A stretch of 64,000 nt of DNA. Source: Rhizomys pruinosus. Lineage: Eukaryota > Chordata > Mammalia > Rodentia > Spalacidae. Both the position numbers and the translations under genes were made by a program. Position 1 is the first letter of the stretch; every line of letters begins with the position of its first letter. The notes below the pieces were generated by a model. It saw nothing but the letters and a program-made list of their open reading frames with translations. It ran no database searches and was not told the origin of the DNA. Where the stretch lies: contig VZQC01002907.1 of assembly GCA_009823505.1 (NCBI GenBank), forward strand, positions 4,151,053 to 4,215,052, written 5' to 3'. Shown here in pieces: positions 55,901 through 60,057 of the stretch.

Positions 55901-56380
55901 TAGCATATTAAATGGGTATAACTCTCAAGTCACAAATGAGAAAAGATGAAGATTTAAGTCTAGGTCTTGTATTTTAATCCAGGCAGTCTAATTCCAGCGA
56001 TTTGCACTTTGAGCTGATAATGAGATCAGGAGACAAGGGGATGGCACTGCAAGCTAAGTAAGATTTCTTTGTTTCCCTTTAGAAGAAAAAGGAGGAAAGA
56101 AAAGGAAAAAACAGAAACAGAAGCTCCTGTTCAGCACCTCAGTCGTCCACACCAAGTGACACTACTCGCCCAGGCTACCTTCTCCATCTGTTTTTCTTTT
56201 CTGTGCTTTTGTTTTGCTGCTGTAATTTTTAAGTATTTGAGTTTGACCAGATTAATTAGCTTGGGGCAGGGGGGAGGGGGTTTCCACAATGTGAAGGGGG
56301 AACCAAGAAAAAATTAAATACAGTGTATTTTCCAGCTTCCCATCTTTACACCAAAATAAAGTATTGACACAAGAGATCTC
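8158..56380 (+). CDS. RNF10: RNF10, RING finger protein 10 (whole gene, 5'-partial)
   Basis: Sixteen exons (numbered 2 to 17) read in one continuous frame and match RNF10 as I remember the human protein. The first coding exon, about 52 residues, lies left of the window. The visible exons encode about 752 residues. RNF10 is a cytosolic and nuclear RING-type E3 ubiquitin ligase. From the literature it modifies small-subunit ribosomal proteins uS3/uS5 on stalled ribosomes (opposed by USP10), binds the transcription factor MEOX2, promotes MAG expression and acts as a synapse-to-nucleus messenger. In order the sequence shows a Ser/Lys/Arg-rich N-terminal part (exon 2), a conserved region (exons 3-4), a C3HC4 RING (exon 5), a long middle region, a Lys/Arg/Glu-rich helix (exon 12), a Ser/Pro-rich region (exons 13-14) and a basic C-terminus (exon 17). 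All boundaries are GT-AG and phases agree. Exon 14 is present twice because of a duplicated assembly segment; only one copy keeps the frame. Confidence 0.96.
10905..11132 (+). repeat. B2-type SINE, first of a same-site cluster
   Basis: Inserted after 'gagtgaggccc'; the same word follows its tail and serves as target for the next copy. Confidence 0.87.
11144..11540 (+). repeat. B2-type SINE interrupted by an antisense B2
   Basis: The sense copy runs 11144-11240 and resumes at about 11462-11540. Its right flank again reads 'agtgaggccc' (11541-11550), directly followed by a B1 fragment (11551-11655). Confidence 0.85.
11241..11461 (-). repeat. B2-type SINE nested in opposite orientation
   Basis: Antisense copy with a poly(T) start inside the body of the sense B2 11144-11540. 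The two can pair as a foldback in RNF10 pre-mRNA. Confidence 0.87.
12821..13073 (+). repeat. B2-type SINE, long-body form
   Basis: Flanked by 'aatcaggagactgg' at about 12808 and 13074. The B1 at 12650-12806 to its left used the same target word ('catcaggagactgg' at 12637). Confidence 0.88.
14174..14373 (+). CDS. RNF10: RNF10 exon 3
   Basis: Acceptor ctctag ends at 14173 and donor gtgagt starts at 14374. It begins [14 protein letters not shown] and includes [12 protein letters not shown] and [13 protein letters not shown], highly conserved in RNF10. It enters in phase 0 and leaves in phase 2, splitting an Asn codon with exon 4. Confidence 0.96.
14374..15713 (+). other. RNF10: RNF10 intron 3
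   Basis: Mostly unique sequence, with only degraded B1 traces at 15017-15085 (-) and about 15160-15270 (-). No further gene or RNA is recognised. Confidence 0.65.
15714..15804 (+). CDS. RNF10: RNF10 exon 4
   Basis: Acceptor tttctag ends at 15713 and donor gtgagt starts at 15805. It encodes [15 protein letters not shown] through NWDFVEQV, immediately before the RING. It carries Ala in the 'DYTxHF' position where I recall Val in human. Confidence 0.95.
17293..17512 (-). repeat. B2-type SINE
   Basis: Antisense; target word 'ccgatttttt' at 17281 and 17513. Confidence 0.88.
17527..17705 (-). repeat. B1 SINE with internal duplication
   Basis: Used the same target 'ccgatttttt' (repeated at 17707). 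Contains a tandem repeat of 'gaccaggctggcttgaactcacaaa'-like text, about 28 nt; the B1 at 19019-19206 shares this form, suggesting a small subfamily. Confidence 0.85.
18248..18432 (+). CDS. RNF10: RNF10 exon 5 (RING finger)
   Basis: Acceptor gttttag ends at 18247 and donor gtaaga starts at 18433. This exon contains the complete C3HC4 RING. CPIC supplies the first zinc pair, followed by CGHIFCWAC with the central Cys, His, Cys, Cys ligands, and KCPIC supplies the last pair. All eight ligands are intact, so E2 recruitment should be preserved. The 185-nt exon leaves in phase 2. Confidence 0.97.
18506..18642 (+). CDS. RNF10: RNF10 exon 6
   Basis: Separated from exon 5 by an intron of only 73 nt (18433-18505). 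Acceptor tcacag ends at 18505 and donor gtaaga starts at 18643. It encodes [20 protein letters not shown] through DHPIHLG. The Arg after ESxQY replaces a His in human as I recall, consistent with CAC to CGC. Confidence 0.95.
18947..19290 (+). repeat. B1 SINE interrupted by an antisense B1
   Basis: Outer sense B1 in two parts, 18947-19018 and 19207-19290, duplicated around 'gaatctctatgat' / 'gaatctctgtgat'. The inner antisense B1 at 19019-19206 has a poly(T) end and the duplicated 28-nt unit. Confidence 0.83.
19351..19440 (+). repeat. ID SINE
   Basis: Head 'ggactggtgtagctcagtgg' is typical of the BC1/tRNA-Ala-derived ID family. Internal Pol III boxes are degraded, so it is not treated as a gene. 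Confidence 0.75.
19444..19535 (+). repeat. ID-like SINE
   Basis: Second ID-type copy: 'ggctaaggatgtagcacact', then 'gtgcttgcctagcacgcac', then an A-rich tail. It lies directly behind the first ID. Confidence 0.65.
20597..20845 (+). repeat. B2-type SINE, long-body form
   Basis: Inserted in the A-rich end of the B1 at 20450-20592. Duplication 'caaaaagaccaag' on both sides. Confidence 0.9.
21102..21262 (+). CDS. RNF10: RNF10 exon 7
   Basis: Acceptor ctcttag ends at 21101 and donor gtgagg starts at 21263. It encodes [17 protein letters not shown] through AAIQELK, a charged stretch with Leu/Glu/Lys-rich helical character ([16 protein letters not shown]). Confidence 0.95.
21648..21890 (+). repeat. 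B2-type SINE, long-body form (arm of an inverted pair)
   Basis: Complete sense copy ending in an A/T-rich tail with a short (TA)n. The next element is an antisense B2 starting about 20 nt later. Confidence 0.9.
21909..22154 (-). repeat. B2-type SINE, long-body form (arm of an inverted pair)
   Basis: Complete antisense copy, tail-to-tail with the B2 at 21648-21890; together they form a ~240-bp inverted repeat with a short spacer. Confidence 0.9.
22846..23094 (-). repeat. B2-type SINE, long-body form
   Basis: Target duplication 'gggagtgagaattttaat' on both sides, nearly unmutated, indicating a fairly recent insertion. Confidence 0.9.
23135..23378 (-). repeat. B2-type SINE
   Basis: Antisense copy followed at 23391 by an antisense B1. 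The word 'ttggttctt' occurs left of the B2 and right of the B1, so the two probably share one target. Confidence 0.87.
23671..23775 (+). CDS. RNF10: RNF10 exon 8 (shortened relative to human)
   Basis: Acceptor ggtcttag ends at 23670 and donor gttagt starts at 23776. The exon is 35 codons, starting [18 protein letters not shown] and ending VYQPRK. Against the human sequence I remember, about seven residues are missing around the [10 protein letters not shown] part, in frame. The remaining [14 protein letters not shown] segment is conserved. Confidence 0.93.
24032..24308 (+). CDS. RNF10: RNF10 exon 9
   Basis: Acceptor cccacag ends at 24031 and donor gtgagg starts at 24309. It begins [19 protein letters not shown], continues through a run of five Pro codons (CCT repeats near 24098-24112) and an acidic region, and ends SPCYYFYQ. 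The acidic/proline part is the least conserved section of the protein and is probably disordered. Confidence 0.95.
24514..24647 (+). CDS. RNF10: RNF10 exon 10
   Basis: Acceptor tcttcag ends at 24513 and donor gtaagg starts at 24648. It encodes [16 protein letters not shown] through [11 protein letters not shown], a highly conserved block. Intron 9 upstream is only 205 nt. Confidence 0.95.
24999..25355. mobile_element. Rodent interspersed repeat, probably hAT-type non-autonomous DNA transposon (URR1-like)
   Basis: About 350 bp containing the recurring rodent phrases 'ggaggaaagggtttattcag' and 'gtgtcaagttgacac'. The ends gttctagtctg and (reversed) gtgctggatag are imperfect inverted repeats. 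The flanks carry aaggcgct / caggcgct, a likely 8-bp target duplication as hAT elements make. No transposase ORF is present. Family assignment is from memory and uncertain. Confidence 0.5.
25893..25994 (+). repeat. B2-type SINE, 3'-truncated at a B1
   Basis: The head half is followed without a tail by B1 25993-26150, i.e. a B1 inserted at 'ctttaagcc' or a fused element. The same arrangement recurs at 37843, 44360 and 47349, always ending near 'aagaacYgtctttaagcc', suggesting a composite B2-B1 SINE. Confidence 0.75.
26169..26423 (+). repeat. B2-type SINE, long-body form
   Basis: Complete copy; the first of a row of B2 elements in the same orientation. Confidence 0.88.
26431..26600 (+). repeat. 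B2 fragment with palindromic head
   Basis: A sense B2 head (26431-26446) joins an antisense head (26462-26477) with 14 of 16 bases pairing, followed by a sense tail (cacgacacgggtgcacagac onwards). The middle is missing. Confidence 0.75.
26611..27105 (+). repeat. B2 split by a B1, then a second B2
   Basis: B2 head 26611-26705, B1 (+) 26714-26846, then a full B2 26848-27105. The word 'aataactcatttctt' occurs both at about 26572 and 27103, showing a duplicated unit. Confidence 0.8.
27136..27358 (+). repeat. B2-type SINE, short-body form
   Basis: Complete; preceded by the A-rich tail of the previous copy, so it belongs to the same-direction cluster. Confidence 0.88.
27500..27711 (-). repeat. 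B2-type SINE
   Basis: Antisense with a small deletion near the head ('gcaagagctcttaactgc'). It faces the sense B2 at 27738, so heads are adjacent. Confidence 0.86.
27738..27963 (+). repeat. B2-type SINE, short-body form
   Basis: Head-to-head with 27500-27711. Target word 'aacagtaact' / 'aaatagtaacc'. Ends about 125 nt before exon 11. Confidence 0.87.
28088..28205 (+). CDS. RNF10: RNF10 exon 11
   Basis: Acceptor aatgtag ends at 28087 and donor gtgaga starts at 28206. It encodes [18 protein letters not shown] through SKETLEMFS and continues the conserved block of exon 10. It leaves in phase 1. Confidence 0.95.
28440..28541 (+). CDS. RNF10: RNF10 exon 12 (basic helix)
   Basis: Acceptor cccacag ends at 28439 and donor gtaagt starts at 28542. 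It encodes a continuous Lys/Arg/Glu-rich stretch ([19 protein letters not shown] and onward) expected to form a charged helix. This is a plausible nuclear-localisation or RNA/ribosome contact segment; that role is inference. Confidence 0.95.
28573..28830 (-). repeat. B2-type SINE, long-body form
   Basis: Antisense copy beginning about 30 nt after the exon 12 donor. Confidence 0.87.
30976..31225 (+). repeat. B2-type SINE, long-body form
   Basis: Follows the B1 at 30814-30960; 'agcagt' precedes the B1 (about 30805), lies between the two, and follows the B2 (31226), so both used one target. Confidence 0.88.
31611..31702. repeat. Two (CA)n tracts inside one B1
   Basis: Tracts at 31611-31637 and 31662-31702, separated by 'tagcaggctggcttcaaact'. 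The B1 text around them is duplicated, so a first CA tract within the B1 was probably copied together with its neighbour. Confidence 0.85.
31940..32730 (-). mobile_element. LINE-1 fragment (ORF2 3' part), interrupted by a B2
   Basis: On the minus strand the text encodes the C-terminal part of L1 ORF2 protein, e.g. [36 protein letters not shown] and [12 protein letters not shown] at 32586-32390. It continues beyond an inserted B2 with [20 protein letters not shown] at about 32100-32030. Frames are broken and the 5' part is absent, so it is a dead, 5'-truncated copy. A wider limit of about 31800 is possible for its 3' UTR. Confidence 0.88.
32185..32388 (-). repeat. B2-type SINE inside L1
   Basis: Antisense, lacking a few bases before the head. 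Splits the L1 fragment. Confidence 0.85.
32987..33142 (+). CDS. RNF10: RNF10 exon 13
   Basis: Acceptor tttgcag ends at 32986 and donor gtaagt starts at 33143. It encodes [20 protein letters not shown] followed by a Ser/Gly/Pro-rich region ending SRSPGSHT. The final base is A where human would need G, so the codon split with exon 14 reads Asn instead of Asp. Confidence 0.94.
33791..34039 (-). repeat. B2-type SINE, long-body form
   Basis: Antisense complete copy at the left edge of the duplicated block. Its counterpart at about 40016-40440 is heavily corrupted. Confidence 0.88.
34708..34812 (+). pseudogene. U6 snRNA pseudogene (first copy)
   Basis: Starts GTGCTCGCTTCAGCAGCACA and follows U6 through ttagcatggcccctg to gtgttccatatt. 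About eight differences from U6, mostly C-to-T/G-to-A at former CpG sites. It is flanked by an A-rich tail and the repeated word 'aaaaacta', as expected for an L1-mobilised retrocopy. No PSE/TATA promoter arrangement is visible upstream. Confidence 0.88.
36164..36401 (-). repeat. B2-type SINE, short-body form
   Basis: Target duplication 'gacttccagtg' on both sides. Counterpart in the second block at 42704-42935. Confidence 0.88.
36666..36927 (-). repeat. B2-type SINE, long-body form
   Basis: Target duplication 'gaaaatgctag' on both sides; ends 57 nt before exon 14. Counterpart 43213-43452. Confidence 0.88.
36985..37085 (+). CDS. RNF10: RNF10 exon 14 (first copy)
   Basis: Acceptor cctttcag ends at 36984 and donor gtaaat starts at 37086. 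It encodes [18 protein letters not shown] through LPSFAQ. Phase 1 in, phase 0 out, joining correctly to exon 15. An identical 101-nt copy lies at 43508-43608 in the duplicated segment. Confidence 0.93.
38401..38649 (-). repeat. Chimeric B2 in copy 1
   Basis: Its left flank and tail match the copy-2 B2 at 44933-45173, but its head and right flank ('gcaagagcagtcggtgctct', then 'taaaatcattaattc') match the copy-2 B2 at 45741-45992. The sequence between those two elements is therefore missing here. Confidence 0.82.
38650..39199 (-). repeat. Tandem 283-bp B2-containing unit
   Basis: Two B2 (38684-38932 and 38970-39199), each preceded by 'taaaatcattaattctttag' and 'aatacagatgcttttc'. Copy 2 has only one such unit (46000-46263). 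Confidence 0.85.
39554..39777 (+). repeat. B2-type SINE, short-body form
   Basis: Complete, followed closely by a second sense B2 at 39803-39998 that is cut by the contig junction. Counterparts 46618-46840 and 46867-47099. Confidence 0.87.
39999..39999. other. Single-N contig junction
   Basis: One N between the two copies of the duplicated block, inside the tail of a B2 (39803-39998). A similar single N at 61814 interrupts a B1. Confidence 0.95.
41248..41349 (+). pseudogene. U6 snRNA pseudogene (second copy, from the duplicated block)
   Basis: Same retrocopy with the same diagnostic differences plus small deletions ('gcaggcccc' and 'gtgagggttcc'), matching the sequencing-error-like noise of this copy. 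Confidence 0.87.
43508..43608 (+). other. RNF10: Duplicate copy of RNF10 exon 14
   Basis: Identical to 36985-37085, including the splice sites, and embedded in the second copy of a 6-7 kb repeat. Including both copies in one transcript breaks the frame, because the exon enters in phase 1 but would follow a phase-0 end. It is best treated as an assembly duplicate, not a second exon. Which copy is the real one cannot be decided from the exon itself. Confidence 0.9.
44933..45992 (-). repeat. Copy-2 repeat cluster (B2, B1, old B2, B2)
   Basis: B2 44933-45173, B1 45235-45380, old B2 about 45385-45561, unique 45565-45720 and B2 45741-45992. The interior is absent from copy 1. Confidence 0.8.
47282..47332. 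repeat. (AT)n microsatellite
   Basis: About 50 bases of alternating A and T broken once by 'gta'. Confidence 0.95.
47349..47565 (+). repeat. B2 head fused to B1
   Basis: B2 head 47349-47450 continues directly into B1 at 'gccgggcttggtgg' (about 47451), the same junction as at 25994. Confidence 0.75.
48722..48984 (-). repeat. B2-type SINE at the edge of the provirus
   Basis: Target duplication 'tgtgtgtgtgtgtttta' on both sides. Together with a B1 (48577-48703) it marks the downstream limit of the 3' LTR remnant. Confidence 0.86.
48995..49255 (-). repeat. 3' LTR remnant (U3 and part of R)
   Basis: Starts TGAGAGAGG directly after the polypurine tract. On the minus strand it shows three ATTGG boxes followed by a TTATAAAT TATA-like box at about 49083-49075, then the R-like part shared with the 5' LTR. 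U5 is lost. Confidence 0.72.
49256..49267 (-). other. Polypurine tract
   Basis: AAGAGGGGGAAA on the minus strand, immediately before the TG that opens the 3' LTR. Confidence 0.75.
49280..49822 (-). pseudogene. Retroviral env remnant (end of the transmembrane subunit)
   Basis: The end of the reading frame shows the GPCILN motif and a following VLRTQY stretch typical of the cytoplasmic border of gammaretroviral transmembrane proteins, with a TGA at 49282-49280. Upstream an 88-residue Cys-containing open stretch (49822-49556) is compatible with surface-subunit sequence. The frame is broken between them and most of env is missing, so no functional envelope protein can be made. Confidence 0.72.
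49828..49981 (+). repeat. B1 whose head expanded to (GGTGGC)n(GGC)n
   Basis: Begins 'gccggtggc' like a B1 head, then about 80 bases of GGTGGC followed by GGC repeats (49829-49911). B1 body 'gaggcagaggcaggaggatc' and a poly(A) end follow. The flanking duplication 'tccaaatt' lies at about 49818 and 49987. Confidence 0.82.
50726..50743 (-). other. Retroviral primer binding site, tRNA-Gln type
   Basis: On the minus strand TGGAGGTCCCACCCAGAT. The complement of the 3' end of tRNA-Gln (TTG) is TGGAGGTCCCACCGAGAT as I recall it, so 17 of 18 match. It follows an LTR end '...AACA' plus two bases, the spacing expected in gammaretroviruses. Confidence 0.82.
50744..51089 (-). repeat. 5' LTR remnant (R/U5) with nested B2
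   Basis: Contains the LTR segments 51023-51089 and 50744-50798 separated by a B2 (50799-51022) that lacks its terminal head bases. U3 is missing; a B1 with duplication 'ggcagcaatg' sits at the break. Confidence 0.72.
51367..51612 (+). repeat. B2-type SINE, short-body form
   Basis: Target duplication 'aatagtattatg' at 51355 and 51613. Confidence 0.88.
52034..52258 (+). repeat. B2-type SINE, short-body form
   Basis: Target duplication 'agaggcatgttgg' on both sides. Confidence 0.9.
53167..53418 (-). repeat. B2-type SINE, long-body form
   Basis: Target duplication 'atttccatatttctt' on both sides. Confidence 0.9.
54117..54344 (-). repeat. B2-type SINE
   Basis: Target duplication 'ttggttttgtttctt' on both sides; part of the body is deleted. 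Confidence 0.88.
54526..54784 (+). repeat. B2-type SINE, long-body form
   Basis: Target duplication 'aaaagatgtgactga' on both sides, unmutated. It lies 110 nt before exon 15 and, with the antisense B2 at 54117-54344, forms an inverted pair. Confidence 0.9.
54895..54952 (+). CDS. RNF10: RNF10 exon 15
   Basis: Acceptor ttggcag ends at 54894 and donor gtgagg starts at 54953. This 58-nt exon encodes [19 protein letters not shown]; the Met is internal. It leaves in phase 1. Confidence 0.94.
54953..55249 (+). other. RNF10: RNF10 intron 15 with B1
   Basis: 297-nt intron, most of which is a sense B1 (55015-55205). That B1 contains a tandem duplication of about 34 nt ('ctacagagcgagctccagg' twice, from 55106 and 55139). 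Confidence 0.8.
55250..55408 (+). CDS. RNF10: RNF10 exon 16
   Basis: Acceptor ttatag ends at 55249 and donor gtaagg starts at 55409. It encodes [20 protein letters not shown] and then [20 protein letters not shown], ending SDPLS. The acidic linker is followed by a predicted amphipathic helix. Confidence 0.95.
55409..56082 (+). other. RNF10: RNF10 intron 16
   Basis: Unique sequence apart from a sense B1 at 55702-55850. Confidence 0.7.
56083..56380 (+). CDS. RNF10: RNF10 exon 17: C-terminus and 3' UTR
   Basis: Acceptor cctttag ends at 56082. It encodes [20 protein letters not shown], then VVHTK and the stop at 56157-56159. The Lys/Arg run resembles a nuclear localisation signal. The 3' UTR is about 220 nt, with AATAAA at 56355-56360; cleavage is expected about 15-25 nt later, so the end is approximate. 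Confidence 0.94.
56355..56360 (+). terminator. RNF10: RNF10 polyadenylation signal
   Basis: Canonical AATAAA about 195 nt after the stop codon. Other AATAAA motifs follow at 57262 and about 57309 and could serve longer transcripts, but nothing else supports them. Confidence 0.8.
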
Positions 56381-58684
56381 TTCCTGCCAAGGTATAGTTC
56401 ATTTTTCAGATTAGTTTTTTTTTTTTTTTTGACTCATTTTCTCAGCCTGCAGTAAGCAGCCTAAACCAGTGGCACAGGGGTGTCTGGTATCCCCTCACGG
56501 CCTGGCTGTACAACTCGTAACAGCTGTGTGTGGCAGATCTGAGAGTCCCAGGGCAGCCAAGGCTACATAGTTGAGACTGCATTAAAAAAAAAAAAAATGT
56601 TGATGGGGCTAGAGGATAGCTCAGCAGTTAAGAGCATTTGCTGCTCTCCCAGAGGATCTGGGTTCCCAGCACCAATTGCCCAAGTGGCAGCTCATAGCTG
56701 CCTAGAACTACAGTCCCAGGGACTCCAGCACCCATTTTTGGTGCCAGGCAGGACAGGGGCACATGCATACATGCAGGCAAACACTCAAACACATTAAAAA
56801 AGAAAGTTGAATCTTCTCTACCTGTTAAATTCTCCTTGTCATAAAAAAGAGCTGGAAGTGGAATAGGACACCCAGCTTAAGTAGAAAGTTGCCAACTGGA
56901 TGTGGAGGGATCAGTGTGAGTTCAAGACCAGCCTGGAGATAAAAATGCATTTTTTTATATGTAAATACCAAGGACAGCTTGACCCTGGCAGGTGTAGCAG
57001 GGTCAAGCTGTCCTTGGTATTTACATATATGGGGGGGGGTTACCTATAAAGTTTTTAAGAGAAGCTGTAACCTTCCCTAAGAAAGCTCTGGGCCCTGCTA
57101 CCCTCTGATCATGCTTTGAGTGGCCTGAGTTGCAGGAAGAGGAAGGAATGTGGCACACAAGGAGAGCAGGCTGACCATAATAGCGCAGCCGTGGCTTTCT
57201 TTTATCTAAAGCTGGTGTGTTGGTTTCAGCTGAATCTGAGTGATGAGTTGTGTTTCTGCTTAATAAAATGACCTCTAGGTGTAAAAGACTATGAAAGCCG
57301 ATTGTTGCAATAAATCAGCTTACACATGAAATGAGTTTTCTGGTTAAGTTCATTCGGGCCAGCTAAACATGTTACTTAAAGTCATAAAATCATTGGTACC
57401 ATGGGCTTGAGCAGTTCTATCATGAACTATTATCTTGGAGTCTTGCACCCCCAGTTCTCTGAATACTATGCCTCTGCCTTCCATGTTAGACATAGAGTCT
57501 ACCCAGAATTCCTGTATATATATATCTATCATTAACTATCATCGACTGATATCTCTATCTCTGTCAATCAGAAACCTAGACTTAGGGTTAACCTGCCATT
57601 CTGGGGAAATTCTGGGCAGTTGGGTAAATGGAGGGCATTCTAGCACTGACATGGGAGGATGTTGCAGCAAAAGACAAATGTGATGGAAAACAAACATAAG
57701 GGACTTTGGAGTTACCTTCAATTAATAAACAGATCCTAAAAATATCATCGTACACATAAACTTTTTTAATGACCTTAGAAGCCAGGCATGCTGATGCCTT
57801 TAATCCTATCACTCAGGAGGCCAAGGCAGAAGGAACTGAGTTTTAAGTCTAGTTACATAGGGAGACCCTGTCTCAAAAAGTTGTAGAAAAGTAGATCAAC
57901 TGGGCATGGTGGCACACACCTTTAATCCCAGCATTCAGGAGGCAGAGGCAGGTGGATCTAAGTTCAAGGCTAACCTGCTCTTCAGGGAGATCTTGTCTCA
58001 AAAAAAAAAAGGTAGCAGACAAATCCTGATCATAAACTTGTCCCTCTTTAATTCCTGAGTGTGGGAGTCTCACTTGCTTTCAGGAATTAAGGCCACAGGC
58101 AAAGAGTGGAACTGCAGAAAGCTAGCTAAAGTGCATAGTACTTCATGGCTGTTCCGCCAAGTGACATCACTCCTTTGCAAAAGCTAGGTTTTTTGTTTTT
58201 GTTTTTTGGTATTTTTGAGACAGGGTCTCCCTTTAGTCCCAGCTGGCCTGGAGCTCACTCTGTAGACCAGGCTGGCCTTGAACTTAGAGATCCCCCTGCC
58301 TCTGCCTCCCAAGTGCTGGGATCAAAGGCGGAACTATGTCTTATAGCCCAGACCAGTCTGAACTCTGTCCTCTCTGTCCTCTTGCCTCAGCCTCCCACGT
58401 GCTCAGGGTCATGTGTGCACCAGCGGGCCCAGCTGAAAGATGCATTTGTCAAGTCGCCTAAGCTCAGCTAGAGTCTGGTACTTGGAGTGCTCTGCAGCAC
58501 TCCAGATTTATGCAGGTTCAGTTGTTTGTCAGTCCACTAGTACTTCCATGAAAGGGGGAATATTTGCAATTCATCTAGTACCACATGGGGAGCCAGTCTT
58601 TCCATCAAGGCCAGTGCTGTAGTGGGGGAGACCTGGCCAAGCATGAACCTGTAGTCCTTTTGCAATTCAAGTATGTTAGATGCT
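56381..58684. other. RNF10-POP5 intergenic region
   Basis: Between two convergent 3' ends. Contains an older B2 (+) 56603-56808, a B1 fragment about 56880-56945, the perfect hairpin at 56957-57028, unique sequence 57030-57770, B1 (+) 57780-57885 and 57898-58010, B1 (-) 58200-58335 and a B1 remnant to about 58435. No further gene is recognised. Confidence 0.7.
56957..57028. repeat. Perfect 31-bp inverted repeat with 10-nt loop
   Basis: Left arm 56957-56987, right arm 56998-57028, complementary at every position, loop gcaggtgtag (56988-56997). The arms contain 'accaaggacagcttgaccc' and its reverse complement. A poly(G) run follows. Confidence 0.93.
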
Positions 58685-59071
58685 ATGGAAGCAAAATAAA
58701 TTTATTCAACTTTCTCAGCCAAGCAGTTAGATACAAATATCTGGACAGAGCCTTCACACGCTGCAGAGCCACTTTAACCAGAGAAGGGCAGGTAAGGACA
58801 TTTTCATTTGTTTTAAGCAAATCATTTCAAGCTGGTCACCTGTCCTCTGGTCATTTAGTTTGGAGAGCTGTGGAAGATGCCACTGCTGTGATGTTTTCTG
58901 GGTCCTGTTCCCACACCCAGGCTTAGACATGGCAGCCTGCTGTGTGGCCATCGGTTCACTCCATTGCTTCAGCGGCCTCTTCACCAGCACTATCTGAAAG
59001 CTGCTCCTCAGCAGACTCTGCCTCCAGGAAACAGCTTCTAGAAACAGACTTCTTGATCGCCTCTCGCTCTC
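58685..59071 (-). CDS. POP5: POP5 exon 5: C-terminus and 3' UTR
   Basis: Acceptor cttctag precedes 59071. Coding 59071-58956 gives GEREAIKKSVSRSCFLEAES, an acidic tail and the TGA at 58958-58956. The 3' UTR is about 270 nt, ending after the AATAAA at 58706-58701. The tail is longer than in human, in frame and without repeats. Confidence 0.93.
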
Positions 59072-60009
59072 CTAGAAGAAGGCACAGAAGGAGAGAGATG
59101 TCCCAGTGGTCTCTTACTCCACTGAGCCTTAACCAGTGCTCACTCTGACCTTTCAAGTTACCTTCATCAGTGCAGTTCTGCAACAAAATCAGCAGCTGTC
59201 TCCTGTTGTACTGAATCAGGAACTTCTGACAGGTTCTAATTGTACCTGGCACATGAAGCTTTTGTGGTCAACATTTCATTTCCGAGCTGGCGGGAGGGGG
59301 ACCCACCACCCATCAGGATTGAGTTCTGAACCTGGCACCACTCCTACCTCCTACATGTAATGTGTTGAAAAAACAAGGATAACGGTGTCCTTTGTTCTCC
59401 AAATACGTGATGAAAGGCAGAGCTGACCACACAAGCTGGTAGAAGTCCTTTCGGCATCGAAGGAGCACTACTCCAGTATAGGCATTGAGGTAACGAACTA
59501 TAGCAGGAAGGGAAAAGAAACGGGGTGGGGGGAACTTGTGGACAAAGCCTACTACTATGTGCCAGATTGGGCTGGATCCCTCATTAAAGATTCCTCTAAG
59601 GAATGTTTAAAAATTTGCAGCCCGGCGTGGTGGCACACGCCTTTAATCCCAGCAGTGAGTTCCAGGCAAACCTTTATGTCAGAGGGTCAGTACTGCCCCA
59701 GTGGTGGTGCACCCCTTTAACCCCAGCATGCAGGAGGCAGAGGCAGAGGCAGGTGGGTCTCTTATGTCGGCAAGGCCATCCTGGTCTACATAGTGAGTTC
59801 CAGACCAGCTGTACCTACAAGGAGACTTCTTAAAAAAAAAAAAAAAAGTGTGTGTGGCAGGGGAGATTATCTTTAAGGTCTTCCTATAGCCCCAGCTGTC
59901 CTGGAACTTGCTATGCTGACCAGGCTGGCCTTGAACTCAGAGATCCACCTCTGCCTGCCTCCCCAGTGCTGGGATTAAAGGCATGAGCCACCACACCAGG
60001 CCTGTTTCT

Positions 60010-60057
<48 letters not shown>

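Noticed and set aside
57262..57320. AATAAA words at 57262 and about 57309 as the end of a longer RNF10 transcript or another gene
   Set aside because: No coding sequence or other support; the proximal signal at 56355 is sufficient. Left open for transcript data.
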